DNA from: Citrobacter koseri ATCC BAA-895
GTDB lineage: Bacteria > Pseudomonadota > Gammaproteobacteria > Enterobacterales > Enterobacteriaceae
DNA: 64,000 nt
Direction: 5' to 3'
NCBI RefSeq assembly: GCF_000018045.1
Contig: NC_009792.1
Span: 3,968,001 to 4,032,000 of the forward strand
This document shows positions 9,770 through 18,734 of the stretch, piece by piece; position 1 is the first letter of the stretch, and each line of letters begins with the position of its first letter. The notes under the pieces were generated by a model. The model ran no database searches. It saw only the letters and a program-made list of their open reading frames with translations, and had not been told where the DNA came from. The translations under genes were made by a program, and so were the position numbers.

Positions 9770-10106
9770 AAGCAATCTCCCGGTAATATTTACCGCTGAA
9801 CACCTCATGCTATCTGACATGATACGTGAGGTTTGATGTTTTAACTGAGGCTACCTTATCGAGGGAAAAATCCATTTCATTTGAACAAAATCACACAAAA
9901 TCCATTGTTATAAATTCCTGGGAACTGACCACTGCATTATTAAAAAAAGTCTAATAATCATTTTTAAAACAATTTAAATAAAAGAGATAAAAACGCTAAG
10001 GATTAGCGAGATATTTTTGTGGGTAAATGAGCTGTCGGTTACATCACATTATGAAAATAACAAAACGATATTTTTACCGCGAGATATTTCGCACAATGAG
10101 GTCATC
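9770..10106. promoter_or_regulatory. Divergent promoter region between the MFS operon and carbamate kinase
   Basis: About 340 A+T-rich bases separate the leftward permease/AllF-like operon from the rightward carbamate kinase gene. This is the likely site for the AllS-like regulator. I did not find a convincing LysR T-N11-A box or an unambiguous -35/-10 pair by eye. The kinase frame extends upstream to 10017, but that part does not look coding. Confidence 0.5.
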
Positions 10107-11012
10107 ATGAAAAAGAAAATCGTCATTGCCCTTGGCGGCAATGCGTTATTACAGCGCGGAGAAATTCTTAGCGCGGAAAATCAGCAGCGTAGCATTCAGG
10201 TATTCGCCAGAATGGCATCCGTACTGGCCCGGGATTATCAACTGGTGATTGTTCACGGCAACGGCCCGCAGGTGGGTCTGCTGGCGTTACAGAATGCGGC
10301 CTGTACAGACTCCCCCGCCTGGCCGCTGGATATTCTGGTCGCCGAAAGCCAGGGAATGATCGGTTTTGCTATCGCTCAGGAACTGGCGTCATGTACCGGC
10401 GGCGCGCCCGTCACAACGCTGATGACCCGCGTGGCGGTCGATCCGCGGGATGACGCCTTTGCAACGCCCGGTAAGTATATCGGCCCGGTATATCAACCAG
10501 CGCAGCAGGCGGAGCTGGAAGCACGCTACGGCTGGCTGATGAAAGCCGATGGCAACTATATTCGTCGGGTTGTTCCCTCTCCAACGCCATTAAAAATTCT
10601 CGACAGTGACGCAATACAAACGTTGATAGATGCCGGACATACGGTAATTTGCTGCGGTGGCGGCGGCATTCCGGTTATCGCACAAGACGAGGGATATCAG
10701 GGAGTCGAAGCGGTCATTGATAAAGATTTAACGGCCTCGGTGCTGGCGCAGTCTCTCCACGCCGATCATCTGTTGATCCTGACGGATGCGGACGCTGTGT
10801 ATGAGAACTGGGGAACGCCACAGGCGCGCGCGCTACGCCATGCAACGGTAGAAGAACTGGCGCCGTTTGCCGCCCCCGATGGTGCGATGGGCCCCAAAGC
10901 CGCAGCGGTGATGCAGTTTGTTAAGCAGACCGGGAACACTGCGTTTATCGGCGCGCTAAAAGATGCGCCACAGATTCTGGCGGGGGAAAAAGGCACCTGC
11001 GTGACGCGGTAA
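10107..11012 (+). CDS. Carbamate kinase (ArcC/AllK type)
   Basis: Carbamate kinase makes ATP from carbamoyl phosphate and ADP. The start at 10107 (MKKKIVIALGGNALLQRGE) gives 301 aa, the family length. Signatures seen are IALGGNALLQRG, VHGNGPQVGLLALQN, CCGGGGIPVI, DKDLTASVLA and the C-terminal GPKAAAVMQFV. It is divergent from the permease/AllF/G/H-like operon and would use the carbamoyl phosphate made by that enzyme, as AllK (YbcF) does in E. coli allantoin catabolism. No arcA/arcB genes are nearby, which argues against an arginine deiminase role. Confidence 0.9.
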   Translation: MKKKIVIALGGNALLQRGEILSAENQQRSIQVFARMASVLARDYQLVIVHGNGPQVGLLALQNAACTDSPAWPLDILVAESQGMIGFAIAQELASCTGGAPVTTLMTRVAVDPRDDAFATPGKYIGPVYQPAQQAELEARYGWLMKADGNYIRRVVPSPTPLKILDSDAIQTLIDAGHTVICCGGGGIPVIAQDEGYQGVEAVIDKDLTASVLAQSLHADHLLILTDADAVYENWGTPQARALRHATVEELAPFAAPDGAMGPKAAAVMQFVKQTGNTAFIGALKDAPQILAGEKGTCVTR

Positions 11013-11021
11013 ACCTCTTTT

Positions 11022-11096
11022 TGCCGGATGGCGACTACGATTGGCAACCATGCTTCCCGTAGGCCGGATAAGACGCTTTCGCGTCGCCATCCGGCA
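11022..11096. repeat. REP/BIME pair
   Basis: Inverted REP units GCCGGATGGCGACTACG and AGGCCGGATAAGACGC fill the convergent spacer between carbamate kinase and fbaA. Confidence 0.8.
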
Positions 11097-11129
11097 AAAA
11101 AAATGGCTTCCCGAAGGAAGCCATTTTTA
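11097..11129 (-). terminator. fbaA intrinsic terminator
   Basis: A perfect AAAATGGCTTCC / GGAAGCCATTTT stem with a short loop is followed on the minus strand by a T run just after the fbaA stop. Confidence 0.85.
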
Positions 11130-11145
11130 CAATCAGCAGGCTGAA

Positions 11146-12225
11146 TTACAGAACGTCAATCGCGTTCAGTTCTTTGAAAGCCTGTTCCAGACGCGCGATC
11201 ATGGAAGTCTGGCCAGCACGCAGCCATACGCGCGGATCGTAGTATTTCTTGTTCGGCTGATCTTCGCCTTTCGGGTTGCCCAGCTGACCCTGAAGATACG
11301 CTTCGTTATCTTTGTAATACTTCAGAACACCTTCCCAGGTCGCCCATTGGGTATCGGTATCGATGTTCATTTTGATTACGCCGTAGCTTACGGAGTCTTT
11401 GATTTCCTGAGCGGTAGAACCGGAACCACCGTGGAATACGAAGTTCAGGCTGTTGTGCGGCAGGTTGTGTTTCTTAGAAACATATTCCTGAGAGTCGCGC
11501 AGGATGGTCGGGGTCAGAACCACGTTACCCGGTTTGTAAACACCGTGTACGTTACCGAAGGAAGCCGCGATGGTGAAACGCGGGCTGATTTTGCTCAGCT
11601 CAGTGTACGCGTAATCAACGTCTTCCGGCTGGGTGTACAGTGCAGAAGCGTCCATGTGGCTGTTGTCCACGCCGTCTTCTTCACCACCGGTGCAACCCAG
11701 TTCGATTTCCAGAGTCATGCCCATTTTGGCCATGCGCGCCAGGTATTTGGAGCAGATTTCGATGTTCTCTTCCAGAGACTCTTCAGACAGGTCGATCATG
11801 TGAGAAGAGAACAGCGGCTTACCGGTCGCAGCGAAATGTTTTTCACCCGCGTCCAGCAGACCGTCGATCCACGGCAGCAGTTTCTTCGCGCAGTGGTCGG
11901 TGTGCAGAATTACCGGAACACCGTAGTGTTCAGCCATCTGGTGAACGTGATGCGCGCCAGAGATAGCGCCCAGGATTGCCGAGCCCTGAGGAACGTCGGT
12001 TTTCACGCCTTTACCCGCGATAAAGGAAGCGCCACCGTTGGAGAACTGGACGATGACCGGCGCTTTAACTTTAGCAGCGGTTTCCAGAACGGCGTTGATG
12101 GAATCGGTGCCCACGCAGTTAACTGCTGGCAGAGCAAAGTTGTTTTCTTTTGCTACCTGGAACACTTTCTGTACGTCATCACCAGTAATTACGCCTGGTT
12201 TTACGAAATCAAAAATTTTAGACAT
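11146..12225 (-). CDS. fbaA: Class II fructose-bisphosphate aldolase
   Basis: This glycolytic/gluconeogenic zinc enzyme cleaves fructose 1,6-bisphosphate to DHAP and GAP. Start MSKIFDFVKPG at 12225 gives 359 aa, identical to E. coli FbaA. Zinc-binding histidines are visible in VILHTDHCAKK and FGNVHGVYKPG plus FVFHGGSGS, and the catalytic region in EIELGCTGGEEDG. It forms the conserved epd-pgk-fbaA set with the two genes upstream. Confidence 0.98.
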   Translation of the reverse strand: MSKIFDFVKPGVITGDDVQKVFQVAKENNFALPAVNCVGTDSINAVLETAAKVKAPVIVQFSNGGASFIAGKGVKTDVPQGSAILGAISGAHHVHQMAEHYGVPVILHTDHCAKKLLPWIDGLLDAGEKHFAATGKPLFSSHMIDLSEESLEENIEICSKYLARMAKMGMTLEIELGCTGGEEDGVDNSHMDASALYTQPEDVDYAYTELSKISPRFTIAASFGNVHGVYKPGNVVLTPTILRDSQEYVSKKHNLPHNSLNFVFHGGSGSTAQEIKDSVSYGVIKMNIDTDTQWATWEGVLKYYKDNEAYLQGQLGNPKGEDQPNKKYYDPRVWLRAGQTSMIARLEQAFKELNAIDVL

Positions 12226-12298
12226 GTTTCGTTGTCCTGTATCGTCGGGCCTTAGAAAAAACACGGGCCGCCCTGAATGTCAGCACGGCAATAAATCA

Positions 12299-12320
12299 AC
12301 GGGCAGGAATCCCTGCCCGT
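12299..12320 (-). terminator. Hairpin between pgk and fbaA
   Basis: A perfect ACGGGCAGG / CCTGCCCGT inverted repeat lies directly after the pgk stop and ahead of fbaA. There is no T run on the minus strand, so it more likely marks an mRNA processing or attenuation site than a full terminator. Confidence 0.55.
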
Positions 12321-12325
12321 AACGA

Positions 12326-13489
12326 TTACTTCTTAGCGCGCTCTTCGAGCATTGCTACTGCTGGCAGCACTTTGCCTTCCACGAATTCGAGGAATGCGCC
12401 GCCGCCAGTGGAGATGTAGGAGATTTTGTCAGCAATGCCGAACAGGTCGATTGCCGCCAGAGTGTCGCCGCCGCCTGCGATGGAGAAAGCTTCGCTGTCT
12501 GCGATCGCGTTGGCAACAATTTCGGTGCCTTTACGGAAGTTCGGGAATTCGAACACGCCAACCGGGCCGTTCCACAGAATGGTTTTCGCATTCTTCAGGA
12601 TGTCAGCCAGTTTCTCAGCGGAAGTATCGCCCAGGTCCAGAATCTGCTCGTCGTCTTTGATATCGTTAACAGATTTCAGGGTCGCGGTAGCGGTTTCGGA
12701 GAACTCGGTTGCTACGCGTACGTCAGTTGGAACCGGGATATCGCAGGTGGTCAGCAGGCGTTTCGCTTCGTCAACCAGGTCAGCTTCGTACAGGGATTTG
12801 CCCACATTGTGGCCCTGAGCGGCAACGAAGGTGTTTGCGATGCCGCCGCCAACGATCAGCTGGTCAGCGATTTTGGACAGGGAGTCCAGAACGGTCAGTT
12901 TGGTAGACACTTTAGAACCGCCAACGATAGCCACCATCGGGCGAGCCGGTTCTTTCAGCGCTTTACCCAGCGCATCCAGTTCTGCCGCCAGCAGCGGACC
13001 TGCGCAAGCGACGTCGGCGAATTTACCGATACCGTGGGTAGAAGCCTGGGCGCGGTGCGCAGTACCGAAAGCGTCCATCACGAATACGTCGCACAGCGCA
13101 GCGTATTTCTTAGACAGGGCTTCGTCGTCTTTCTTCTCGCCTTTGTTAAAGCGAACGTTTTCCAGAACCACCAGTTCACCGGCAGCCACTTCAACGCCGT
13201 CCAGGTAATCTTTTACCAGGCGAACCGGATTGGACAGTTTGTCTTTCAGGTAGTTAACAACCGGCAGCAGAGAGAATTCTTCGTTGTACTCGCCTTCGGT
13301 AGGACGACCCAGGTGGGAAGTAACCATCACTTTCGCACCCTGTTTCAGGGCCAGTTCGATGGTCGGCAGGGAAGCACGAATACGCGCGTCGCTGGTTACT
13401 TTCCCTTCTTTAACTGGAACGTTCAGATCCGCACGGATAAAAACACGTTTACCAGCAAGATCCAGATCGGTCATCTTAATTACAGACAT
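12326..13489 (-). CDS. pgk: Phosphoglycerate kinase
   Basis: Transfers phosphate between 1,3-bisphosphoglycerate and ADP. The start at 13489 (MSVIKMTDLDLAGKRVFIRA) gives 387 aa as in E. coli. Family motifs are RADLNVPVKEGKVTSD, TSHLGRPTEGE, AIVGGSKVSTKLTVL, and the C-terminal SIAGGGDTLAAID with TGGGAFLEFVEG. It sits between epd and fbaA in the classical operon. Confidence 0.98.
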   Translation of the reverse strand: MSVIKMTDLDLAGKRVFIRADLNVPVKEGKVTSDARIRASLPTIELALKQGAKVMVTSHLGRPTEGEYNEEFSLLPVVNYLKDKLSNPVRLVKDYLDGVEVAAGELVVLENVRFNKGEKKDDEALSKKYAALCDVFVMDAFGTAHRAQASTHGIGKFADVACAGPLLAAELDALGKALKEPARPMVAIVGGSKVSTKLTVLDSLSKIADQLIVGGGIANTFVAAQGHNVGKSLYEADLVDEAKRLLTTCDIPVPTDVRVATEFSETATATLKSVNDIKDDEQILDLGDTSAEKLADILKNAKTILWNGPVGVFEFPNFRKGTEIVANAIADSEAFSIAGGGDTLAAIDLFGIADKISYISTGGGAFLEFVEGKVLPAVAMLEERAKK

Positions 13490-13570
13490 GGTGAATCCTC
13501 TCATTGATTCATAAAGTTTTGCAGACGTCATGCGCTTCATCCTTTTGAAGGATTTTGCGCATGAAATGTC

Positions 13571-14590
13571 CTACTTGAAACCAACTGCGGCCATCGCTAA
13601 CGTCGTGTCGAGCATTCGGTTAGCAAAGCCCCATTCATTATCGCACCAGACCAATGTCTTGATCAGGTGGGCGCCACTGACCCGTGTCTGGGTGCCATCA
13701 ACGATGGCGCTATGCGGGTCGTGGTTGAAATCTATCGAGACCAACGGCAATTCCGTATAGTCAACTATACCATGAAATGCCCCATGTGCTGCTTTTTGCA
13801 GCAACTGGTTGACTTCATTGGCTTTTACCGGCTTTTTCACCGTCACGCTTAAGTCGATCGCCGTCACATTTATGGTCGGTACGCGTACCGCAATCGCCTC
13901 AAAACGGTCGTTGAACTGCGGGAAAATTCGCGTAATGCCCGCCGCCAGTTTGGTATCAACCGGAATAATCGACTGGCTGGCGGCGCGGGTGCGTCGCAGA
14001 TCGGAATGGTACGCGTCGATCACCTGCTGATCGTGCATAGCGGAGTGGATCGTCGTGACGGTTCCCGACTCAATGCCGTATGCATCATCTAACAATTTAA
14101 TGACGGGGATGATGCAATTCGTGGTACAGGACGCATTCGATACGATGCGGTGTTCCGCACGCAATTGCTCCTGGTTCACGCCAAACACGACGGTGGCGTC
14201 AAGATCGTGGCTGCCGGGATGTGAAAAGAGCACTTTTTTCGCGCCAGCGGCAAGATGCGCCTCGCCGTGTTCACGATTACCGTACACGCCCGTGCAATCC
14301 AGCACGACATCAATACTCAGTTCGCGCCAGGGCAGCGCATCCAGCGTTCGCTCGTGCAAAATGCGAATCGTGTCGTCACCGACGATGAGCTGCTCGCGCT
14401 CCTGGCGAACATCCCATGCAAAACGTCCATGGCTGGTGTCATATTTCAACAAATGCGCCATGCCCGCAGCATCCGCAAGTTCGTTGATTGCCACCACGCT
14501 GATTTCCGCCCGGCGTCCTGATTCATACAAAGCACGAACCACGTTACGCCCGATGCGACCAAAGCCATTAATCGCTACGCGTACGGTCAT
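13571..14590 (-). CDS. epd: D-erythrose-4-phosphate dehydrogenase
   Basis: A GAPDH-family enzyme that oxidises erythrose 4-phosphate to 4-phosphoerythronate, the first step of pyridoxal phosphate synthesis. It is 339 aa, the same as E. coli Epd (GapB). The N-terminal Rossmann motif is [19 protein letters not shown] and the catalytic cysteine lies in [10 protein letters not shown]. It is the first gene of the epd-pgk-fbaA unit, 81 bases upstream of pgk. Confidence 0.97.
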
Positions 14591-14964
14591 AGGTCTCCTG
14601 CAAGGCTATCCCGATTCAGATGAGGCTGACAGAGTAATCCAGCAAATCGTCGAGGAAAACCTTACCTGTCGCAAACTGCGACTGATTGATTATTTGTCGA
14701 ACATTTAATCGACTGAAACGCTTCAGCTAGAATAAGCGAAACGAGGAATAAAAGGAATGATTGTCCAGTCAAAGAAGCCAGTTATCTGACCTGCATCACA
14801 CTTTCGCCCCCTTCAGCGCCCGATTTATTCCATATTCCAGAATGGCGAATAAGCGTAGCAATATCTTTTCGTTGCCGCATCACAAATCCTGATTTATATC
14901 AGGAAGTACGTGAGCCAGCGTCTATATTATCAGCGCTACGTCCGAGTCTCGGAGTCCCCAAACC
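14591..14964. promoter_or_regulatory. Divergent regulatory spacer epd / PPC-ECF operon
   Basis: This 374-base spacer holds a palindrome TCCTGAT-TTAT-ATCAGGA at 14887-14904, about 60 bases before the PPC-protein ATG, and a smaller CTGAA-ACGC-TTCAG repeat near 14712. Either could be an operator. No riboswitch fold was recognised by eye. Confidence 0.5.
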
Positions 14965-15390
14965 ATGACAATGCCGCCAGTTCCCTCATCTGCCGCACGC
15001 TTTTATGCGCTGCGCCTGCTTCCCGGCCAGGAAGTTTTTTCACAACTACACGCGTTCGTCCAACAGCACCAACTGCGCGCCGCGTGGATAGCCGGGTGTA
15101 CCGGCAGCCTGACTGACGTCGCGCTGCGATTCGCCGGGCAAGAGGAAACCACCCTGCTCACCGGAACGTATGAGGTCATCTCCCTGAACGGCACGCTGGA
15201 ACTCACTGGCGAACACCTTCATCTCTCTGTTTCCGACCCAAAAGGCGCAATGCTGGGCGGCCATATGATGGCAGGCTGTACCGTTCGCACCACGCTTGAG
15301 CTAGTCATCGGAGAGCTTAACGCGCTGGCGTTTAGCCGCCAGCCCTGCGCTGTTTCCGGTTATGAAGAACTGGTTATCTCACCCCGTTAA
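14965..15390 (+). CDS. PPC (DUF296)-domain protein
   Basis: A 141-aa stand-alone PPC/DUF296 domain; the fold is otherwise found in plant AT-hook proteins. The family HLHLSVSDPKGAMLGGHM motif is clear at about residues 86-103; its histidines and a nearby Glu form a metal-like site in solved homologues. The gene is the first of an apparent operon with an ECF-type transporter (26 bases to the S component). Function in bacteria is not established. It may be a sensor or enzyme linked to the transported compound. Confidence 0.8.
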   Translation: MTMPPVPSSAARFYALRLLPGQEVFSQLHAFVQQHQLRAAWIAGCTGSLTDVALRFAGQEETTLLTGTYEVISLNGTLELTGEHLHLSVSDPKGAMLGGHMMAGCTVRTTLELVIGELNALAFSRQPCAVSGYEELVISPR

Positions 15391-15415
15391 CGTTTCACTC
15401 AGTAAGAGGTTTTCT

Positions 15416-15994
15416 ATGGCGCGTCGCCAGTTTTCCAGCCAGTCCCTGGCTTTGATCGTGATTGCTATCGCCATCAATATGATCGGCGGACAGCTCATCA
15501 GCATGTTGAAGTTACCGGTTTTCCTCGACTCCATCGGGACGTTGATCAGCGCCGTCCTGCTCGGCCCGATTGTCGGCATGTTAACCGGGTTGCTCACCAA
15601 CGTACTCTGGGGATTATTAACCGATCCCATCGCCGCCGCCTTTGCGCCGGTCGCGATGGTGATTGGTCTGGTCGCCGGTTGGCTGGCGCGTGCCGGATGG
15701 TTTCGCACCCTGCCAAAAGTGGTGGCCAGCGGCGTGGTGATTACGCTGGCGGTCACAGTTGTCGCCGTGCCGCTGCGAACCACGCTGTTTGGCGGTGTGA
15801 CCGGAAGCGGCGCCGACCTGTTTGTCGCCTGGATGCACTCTGTCGGTCAGAACCTGGTGGAGTCCGTTGCGATTACCGTCCTGGGGGCGAATCTGGTCGA
15901 TAAAATCCTGACCGCGATTATCGTCTGGGTGCTGTTGCGCCAGTTGCCATTACGCACCACGCGCCATTTCCCAACGATGTCGCCCGTGCGCTAA
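15416..15994 (+). CDS. ECF transporter substrate-binding S component
   Basis: A 192-aa protein with about six hydrophobic segments; the start at 15416 follows an AAGAGG ribosome site. The pattern (LDSIGTLISAVLLGPIVGMLTGLLTNVLW) is that of energy-coupling-factor S components that bind vitamins or similar small molecules within the membrane. It is followed without a gap by the T component (TAATG overlap at 15994) and two ATPases, giving a complete dedicated ECF importer. The substrate cannot be told from sequence. Confidence 0.8.
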   Translation: MARRQFSSQSLALIVIAIAINMIGGQLISMLKLPVFLDSIGTLISAVLLGPIVGMLTGLLTNVLWGLLTDPIAAAFAPVAMVIGLVAGWLARAGWFRTLPKVVASGVVITLAVTVVAVPLRTTLFGGVTGSGADLFVAWMHSVGQNLVESVAITVLGANLVDKILTAIIVWVLLRQLPLRTTRHFPTMSPVR

Positions 15995-16701
15995 TGCACC
16001 CTTTTACCTCGTTAACGCTCTGGGCGCTGGCCGCCTGCACCACGCTGCTGCTTCCTGCCGGCATGGCGCTCACGCTGTACAGCGCGGCGACGTTTCTCTG
16101 TTTACTGGGGATAAGCGCCACGCGCCCGCGGGCGAAATATGTCGCGTGGCTGATGTTTTCTCTGGGGTTCGGCCTATGGCTGGTACACGGAGGCTGGCTG
16201 ACCGAGTGGATCAGCGGCCAGCCGCGCGATCCGCAACGCTGGCAACACGCCGTCACGCTCTGGCTACGGATTCTGGCGATAGTCTCCACCTCACAGTTGT
16301 GGATGCAGTACGTGCCGGTTCGCCAGTTTATTCGCGCCCTGTTCGCCTCACGCCTGCCGCCGGGCATCGCCTACCTGTTTGCCGGCCCACTACTGGTTGT
16401 CGAACAGCTAAAACGCCAGCTGTCGATCATTCATGAAGCCCAGCGCGCCCGCGGCGTGCCGCTGGACGAACGTTGGTATCAGCGACTTCGCGCCATGCCT
16501 GCGCTTATCGTTCCGTTAACGCACAATGCGCTCAACGATCTGGCGGTTCGCGGCGCGGCATTGGATATGCGGGCGTTTCGTTTACATCGCCGTCGCACCA
16601 CATTGTGGGCGCCGGAGGACAGCGCCCGGCAACGGGTCGCACGCTACAGCATGATACTGGCGATGCTGGTCGAAACCGGAGTGTGGATATGGTTACGCTA
16701 G
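15994..16701 (+). CDS. ECF transporter transmembrane T component (EcfT)
   Basis: A 235-aa membrane protein of the CbiQ/EcfT family. Hydrophobic segments lie in the first half, followed by the family's cytoplasmic coupling region with an A-R-G motif (EAQRARGVPLDE) and a second Ala-Arg-Gly-like VRGAALDMRAF stretch that contacts the ATPases. It starts inside the stop codon of the S component gene, so translation is coupled. Its 3' end overlaps the first ATPase gene by 13 bases. Confidence 0.85.
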   Translation: MHPFTSLTLWALAACTTLLLPAGMALTLYSAATFLCLLGISATRPRAKYVAWLMFSLGFGLWLVHGGWLTEWISGQPRDPQRWQHAVTLWLRILAIVSTSQLWMQYVPVRQFIRALFASRLPPGIAYLFAGPLLVVEQLKRQLSIIHEAQRARGVPLDERWYQRLRAMPALIVPLTHNALNDLAVRGAALDMRAFRLHRRRTTLWAPEDSARQRVARYSMILAMLVETGVWIWLR

Positions 16702-17366
16702 AGCAGTTCCGTTATCACCCGACACATGCGACGCGCGCCCCGCTGTGCTTCGATTTTCATTACGACACGCCCGGTATCGTGGCGATTTTTGGCAATAACG
16801 GCAGCGGAAAAAGTACGCTGGCGCAGTTAATGGCGGGCTGGTTTCCCGATTTTCTTCCCGGCGCGATCGACGGCAAAGGCGAACTGTTATGCACGCCCAT
16901 AGGGCAGCGCTCCCTGGCGGAACACGCGCAAACCATCCAGCTTGTCCAGCAGTCGCCCTGGCTGCAACTTTCCGGCTGTACCTTCAGCGTAGAGGAAGAG
17001 ATCGCGTTCGGCCCGGAAAACCTTGCGCTCAGAGAAGCGGAGATCCTGCGTCGCGTTGATGCCGCGCTCTCGCTGACGGAATGCCAGCCATTGCGCCATC
17101 GCCACCCGGGTACGCTTTCCGGCGGGGAAACTCAGCGCGTGGTGATTGCCAGCGCACTCGCTATGCAGCCGAAACTGTTGATTCTTGATGAAGCGTTCAG
17201 CCGTTTAACGGCTCAGGCCACGGCGCTGCTGCTGGCGCGTTTACAGGACTGGGCGCATACGCAACAGGCGTTAATCATTCTTTTTGAGCGTGACCCCGCC
17301 CCCTTTCTCGCCTATTGCGATCGCACATGGCAGTTGCACAACGAAGGATTATCTTTACGATGCTGA
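16689..17366 (+). CDS. ECF transporter ATPase 1 (canonical)
   Basis: A 225-aa ABC ATPase. Walker A is GNNGSGKST (about residues 35-43), the signature is LSGGETQR and Walker B is LLILDEAF, all canonical. The long open frame extends upstream to 16473, but ATG 16689 gives a normal N-terminus (MVTLEQFRY) and overlaps ecfT. It pairs with the next ATPase to form the ECF heterodimer. Confidence 0.87.
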   Translation: MVTLEQFRYHPTHATRAPLCFDFHYDTPGIVAIFGNNGSGKSTLAQLMAGWFPDFLPGAIDGKGELLCTPIGQRSLAEHAQTIQLVQQSPWLQLSGCTFSVEEEIAFGPENLALREAEILRRVDAALSLTECQPLRHRHPGTLSGGETQRVVIASALAMQPKLLILDEAFSRLTAQATALLLARLQDWAHTQQALIILFERDPAPFLAYCDRTWQLHNEGLSLRC

Positions 17367-18067
17367 CGCTAGAACAGGTGACTTTTCGCTGGCCGGGCGC
17401 CGCTACTCCCTGCCTTCACGATATCTCACTGACGCTGAACGCAGGGGAATGGCTGGCGCTGACCGGTGATAACGGCGCGGGGAAATCGACGCTTCTGCGC
17501 ATCATGGCTGGCTTACTCACTCCGTCATCCGGCGACGTGCTGCTTCAGGGAACGCCGATTGCGCAACGCAAAAACCGCGAACGCGCGCAGATTCTCGGCG
17601 TGCTGTTTCAGGAAGCGGAAAACCAGCTTTTTCACAGTAATGTCGCCGAAGAGGTCGCTTTTGGCTTGCGGCTACAAAAGTTGCCGCCGACCGAAATTGC
17701 GCAACGCACCGCTACGGCGCTGAAATTATGCGCTCTGGAAGAGGTCGCGGATATGCATCCGTTAGATCTTCATACGGCGCAACGCCGTATGGTCGCTGTT
17801 GCCAGTCTTGACGTCATGAGACCAGCAATTCTGACGCTTGATGAACCCAGCCGGGATTTTGACGCCCACTGGCTGGCAATCTTTGAAAACTGGCTCGCGG
17901 TTTGCCGACAACGGGGAACCAGCGTGGTGGCGATCAGTCATGACGCCGCCTTTACGCAGCGCCATTTTTCCAGGGTGGTTCGTCTGCATAACGGGGCCAT
18001 TACTGGGGCTCGTCAGGCAACGCCTGCGCAAGACGATACTCACCCTTTGCCGTCATCTCTAACGTAA
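17360..18067 (+). CDS. ECF transporter ATPase 2 with degenerate signature
   Basis: A 235-aa ABC ATPase starting at 17360 (MLTLEQVTFRWPG), overlapping ATPase 1 by 7 bases. Walker A is GDNGAGKST and Walker B is ILTLDEPS with its glutamate. The ABC signature, expected as LSGGQ, reads DLHTAQRR, so one of the two composite ATP sites should be degenerate. Otherwise the domain is complete, including a SHD switch histidine. Its 3' end overlaps the oppositely oriented yggC by about 68 bases. Confidence 0.85.
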   Translation: MLTLEQVTFRWPGAATPCLHDISLTLNAGEWLALTGDNGAGKSTLLRIMAGLLTPSSGDVLLQGTPIAQRKNRERAQILGVLFQEAENQLFHSNVAEEVAFGLRLQKLPPTEIAQRTATALKLCALEEVADMHPLDLHTAQRRMVAVASLDVMRPAILTLDEPSRDFDAHWLAIFENWLAVCRQRGTSVVAISHDAAFTQRHFSRVVRLHNGAITGARQATPAQDDTHPLPSSLT

Positions 18068-18734
18068 GACTCGCAGGTAAGCTGTTTTCCAGCACCCGAC
18101 AAACGTTAGGCCCGTCGGTACGGTCAAAAAATATCTGCGCCTGCTCTTCGCTCAGTCCTCCTGCCTGTTTACGTGCGATTAAACGTCCGCGTAGCACATC
18201 GGCAGGCGCGCGGATAAACAGTGAATAATCGCAATACTGCCGTAGCTCGCGCCAGGACGGCGCGTTATACAACAGCCAGTTTCCTTCAATAATAACGACA
18301 AGCGCCGTCACCTGAATGGCATTTTCGACAGGGTCATGCAGTTGGCGATCATATTGAGGCCAGGTTGCATTCTGCTCATGGAGCTGACGTAAATTACTCG
18401 CCAGTTTTTCAACGTTAAAGGTTTCAGGCGCACCTTTAGCGGCGCGTAGTTCATGCTCATCCAGCCAGCGATTATAATGATGGAAGCCATCCATCGGCAG
18501 CGTCTGGATCGTCGGTAATTCTGGATCGTTACGCGACAGATATTCCCAGAAGGTGGTGAGCGTTGACTTTCCTGTTCCTGGCGGGGCGCTCAGAAAAATA
18601 ACGGTGCGGCGCTCAGGTGTTTTCGCGTTTAATGTTGCCAGATGCCGTAACAGCGGTTTATGGACATTTTCTACTTCATCGTCATCATACCAGGCGTCGG
18701 TCATCAGCCCATTAATCTGGAGCGATATTTTCAC
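18000..18734 (-). CDS. yggC: Putative P-loop kinase YggC
   Basis: A 244-aa member of the uridine kinase/pantothenate-kinase-like P-loop group with Walker A APPGTGKST at about residues 51-59 and the LPMDGFHHYN motif. Similar to E. coli YggC (237 aa). The substrate is unknown. It overlaps yggD by 4 bases, so the two are translationally coupled, and lies downstream of yggF-yggP-cmtAB genes, suggesting a role in carbohydrate or nucleoside-like metabolism. The 3' end runs antisense into the ECF ATPase 2 gene. Confidence 0.9.
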   Translation of the reverse strand: MKISLQINGLMTDAWYDDDEVENVHKPLLRHLATLNAKTPERRTVIFLSAPPGTGKSTLTTFWEYLSRNDPELPTIQTLPMDGFHHYNRWLDEHELRAAKGAPETFNVEKLASNLRQLHEQNATWPQYDRQLHDPVENAIQVTALVVIIEGNWLLYNAPSWRELRQYCDYSLFIRAPADVLRGRLIARKQAGGLSEEQAQIFFDRTDGPNVCRVLENSLPASLTLEMTAKGEYRLAQALPDEPQ

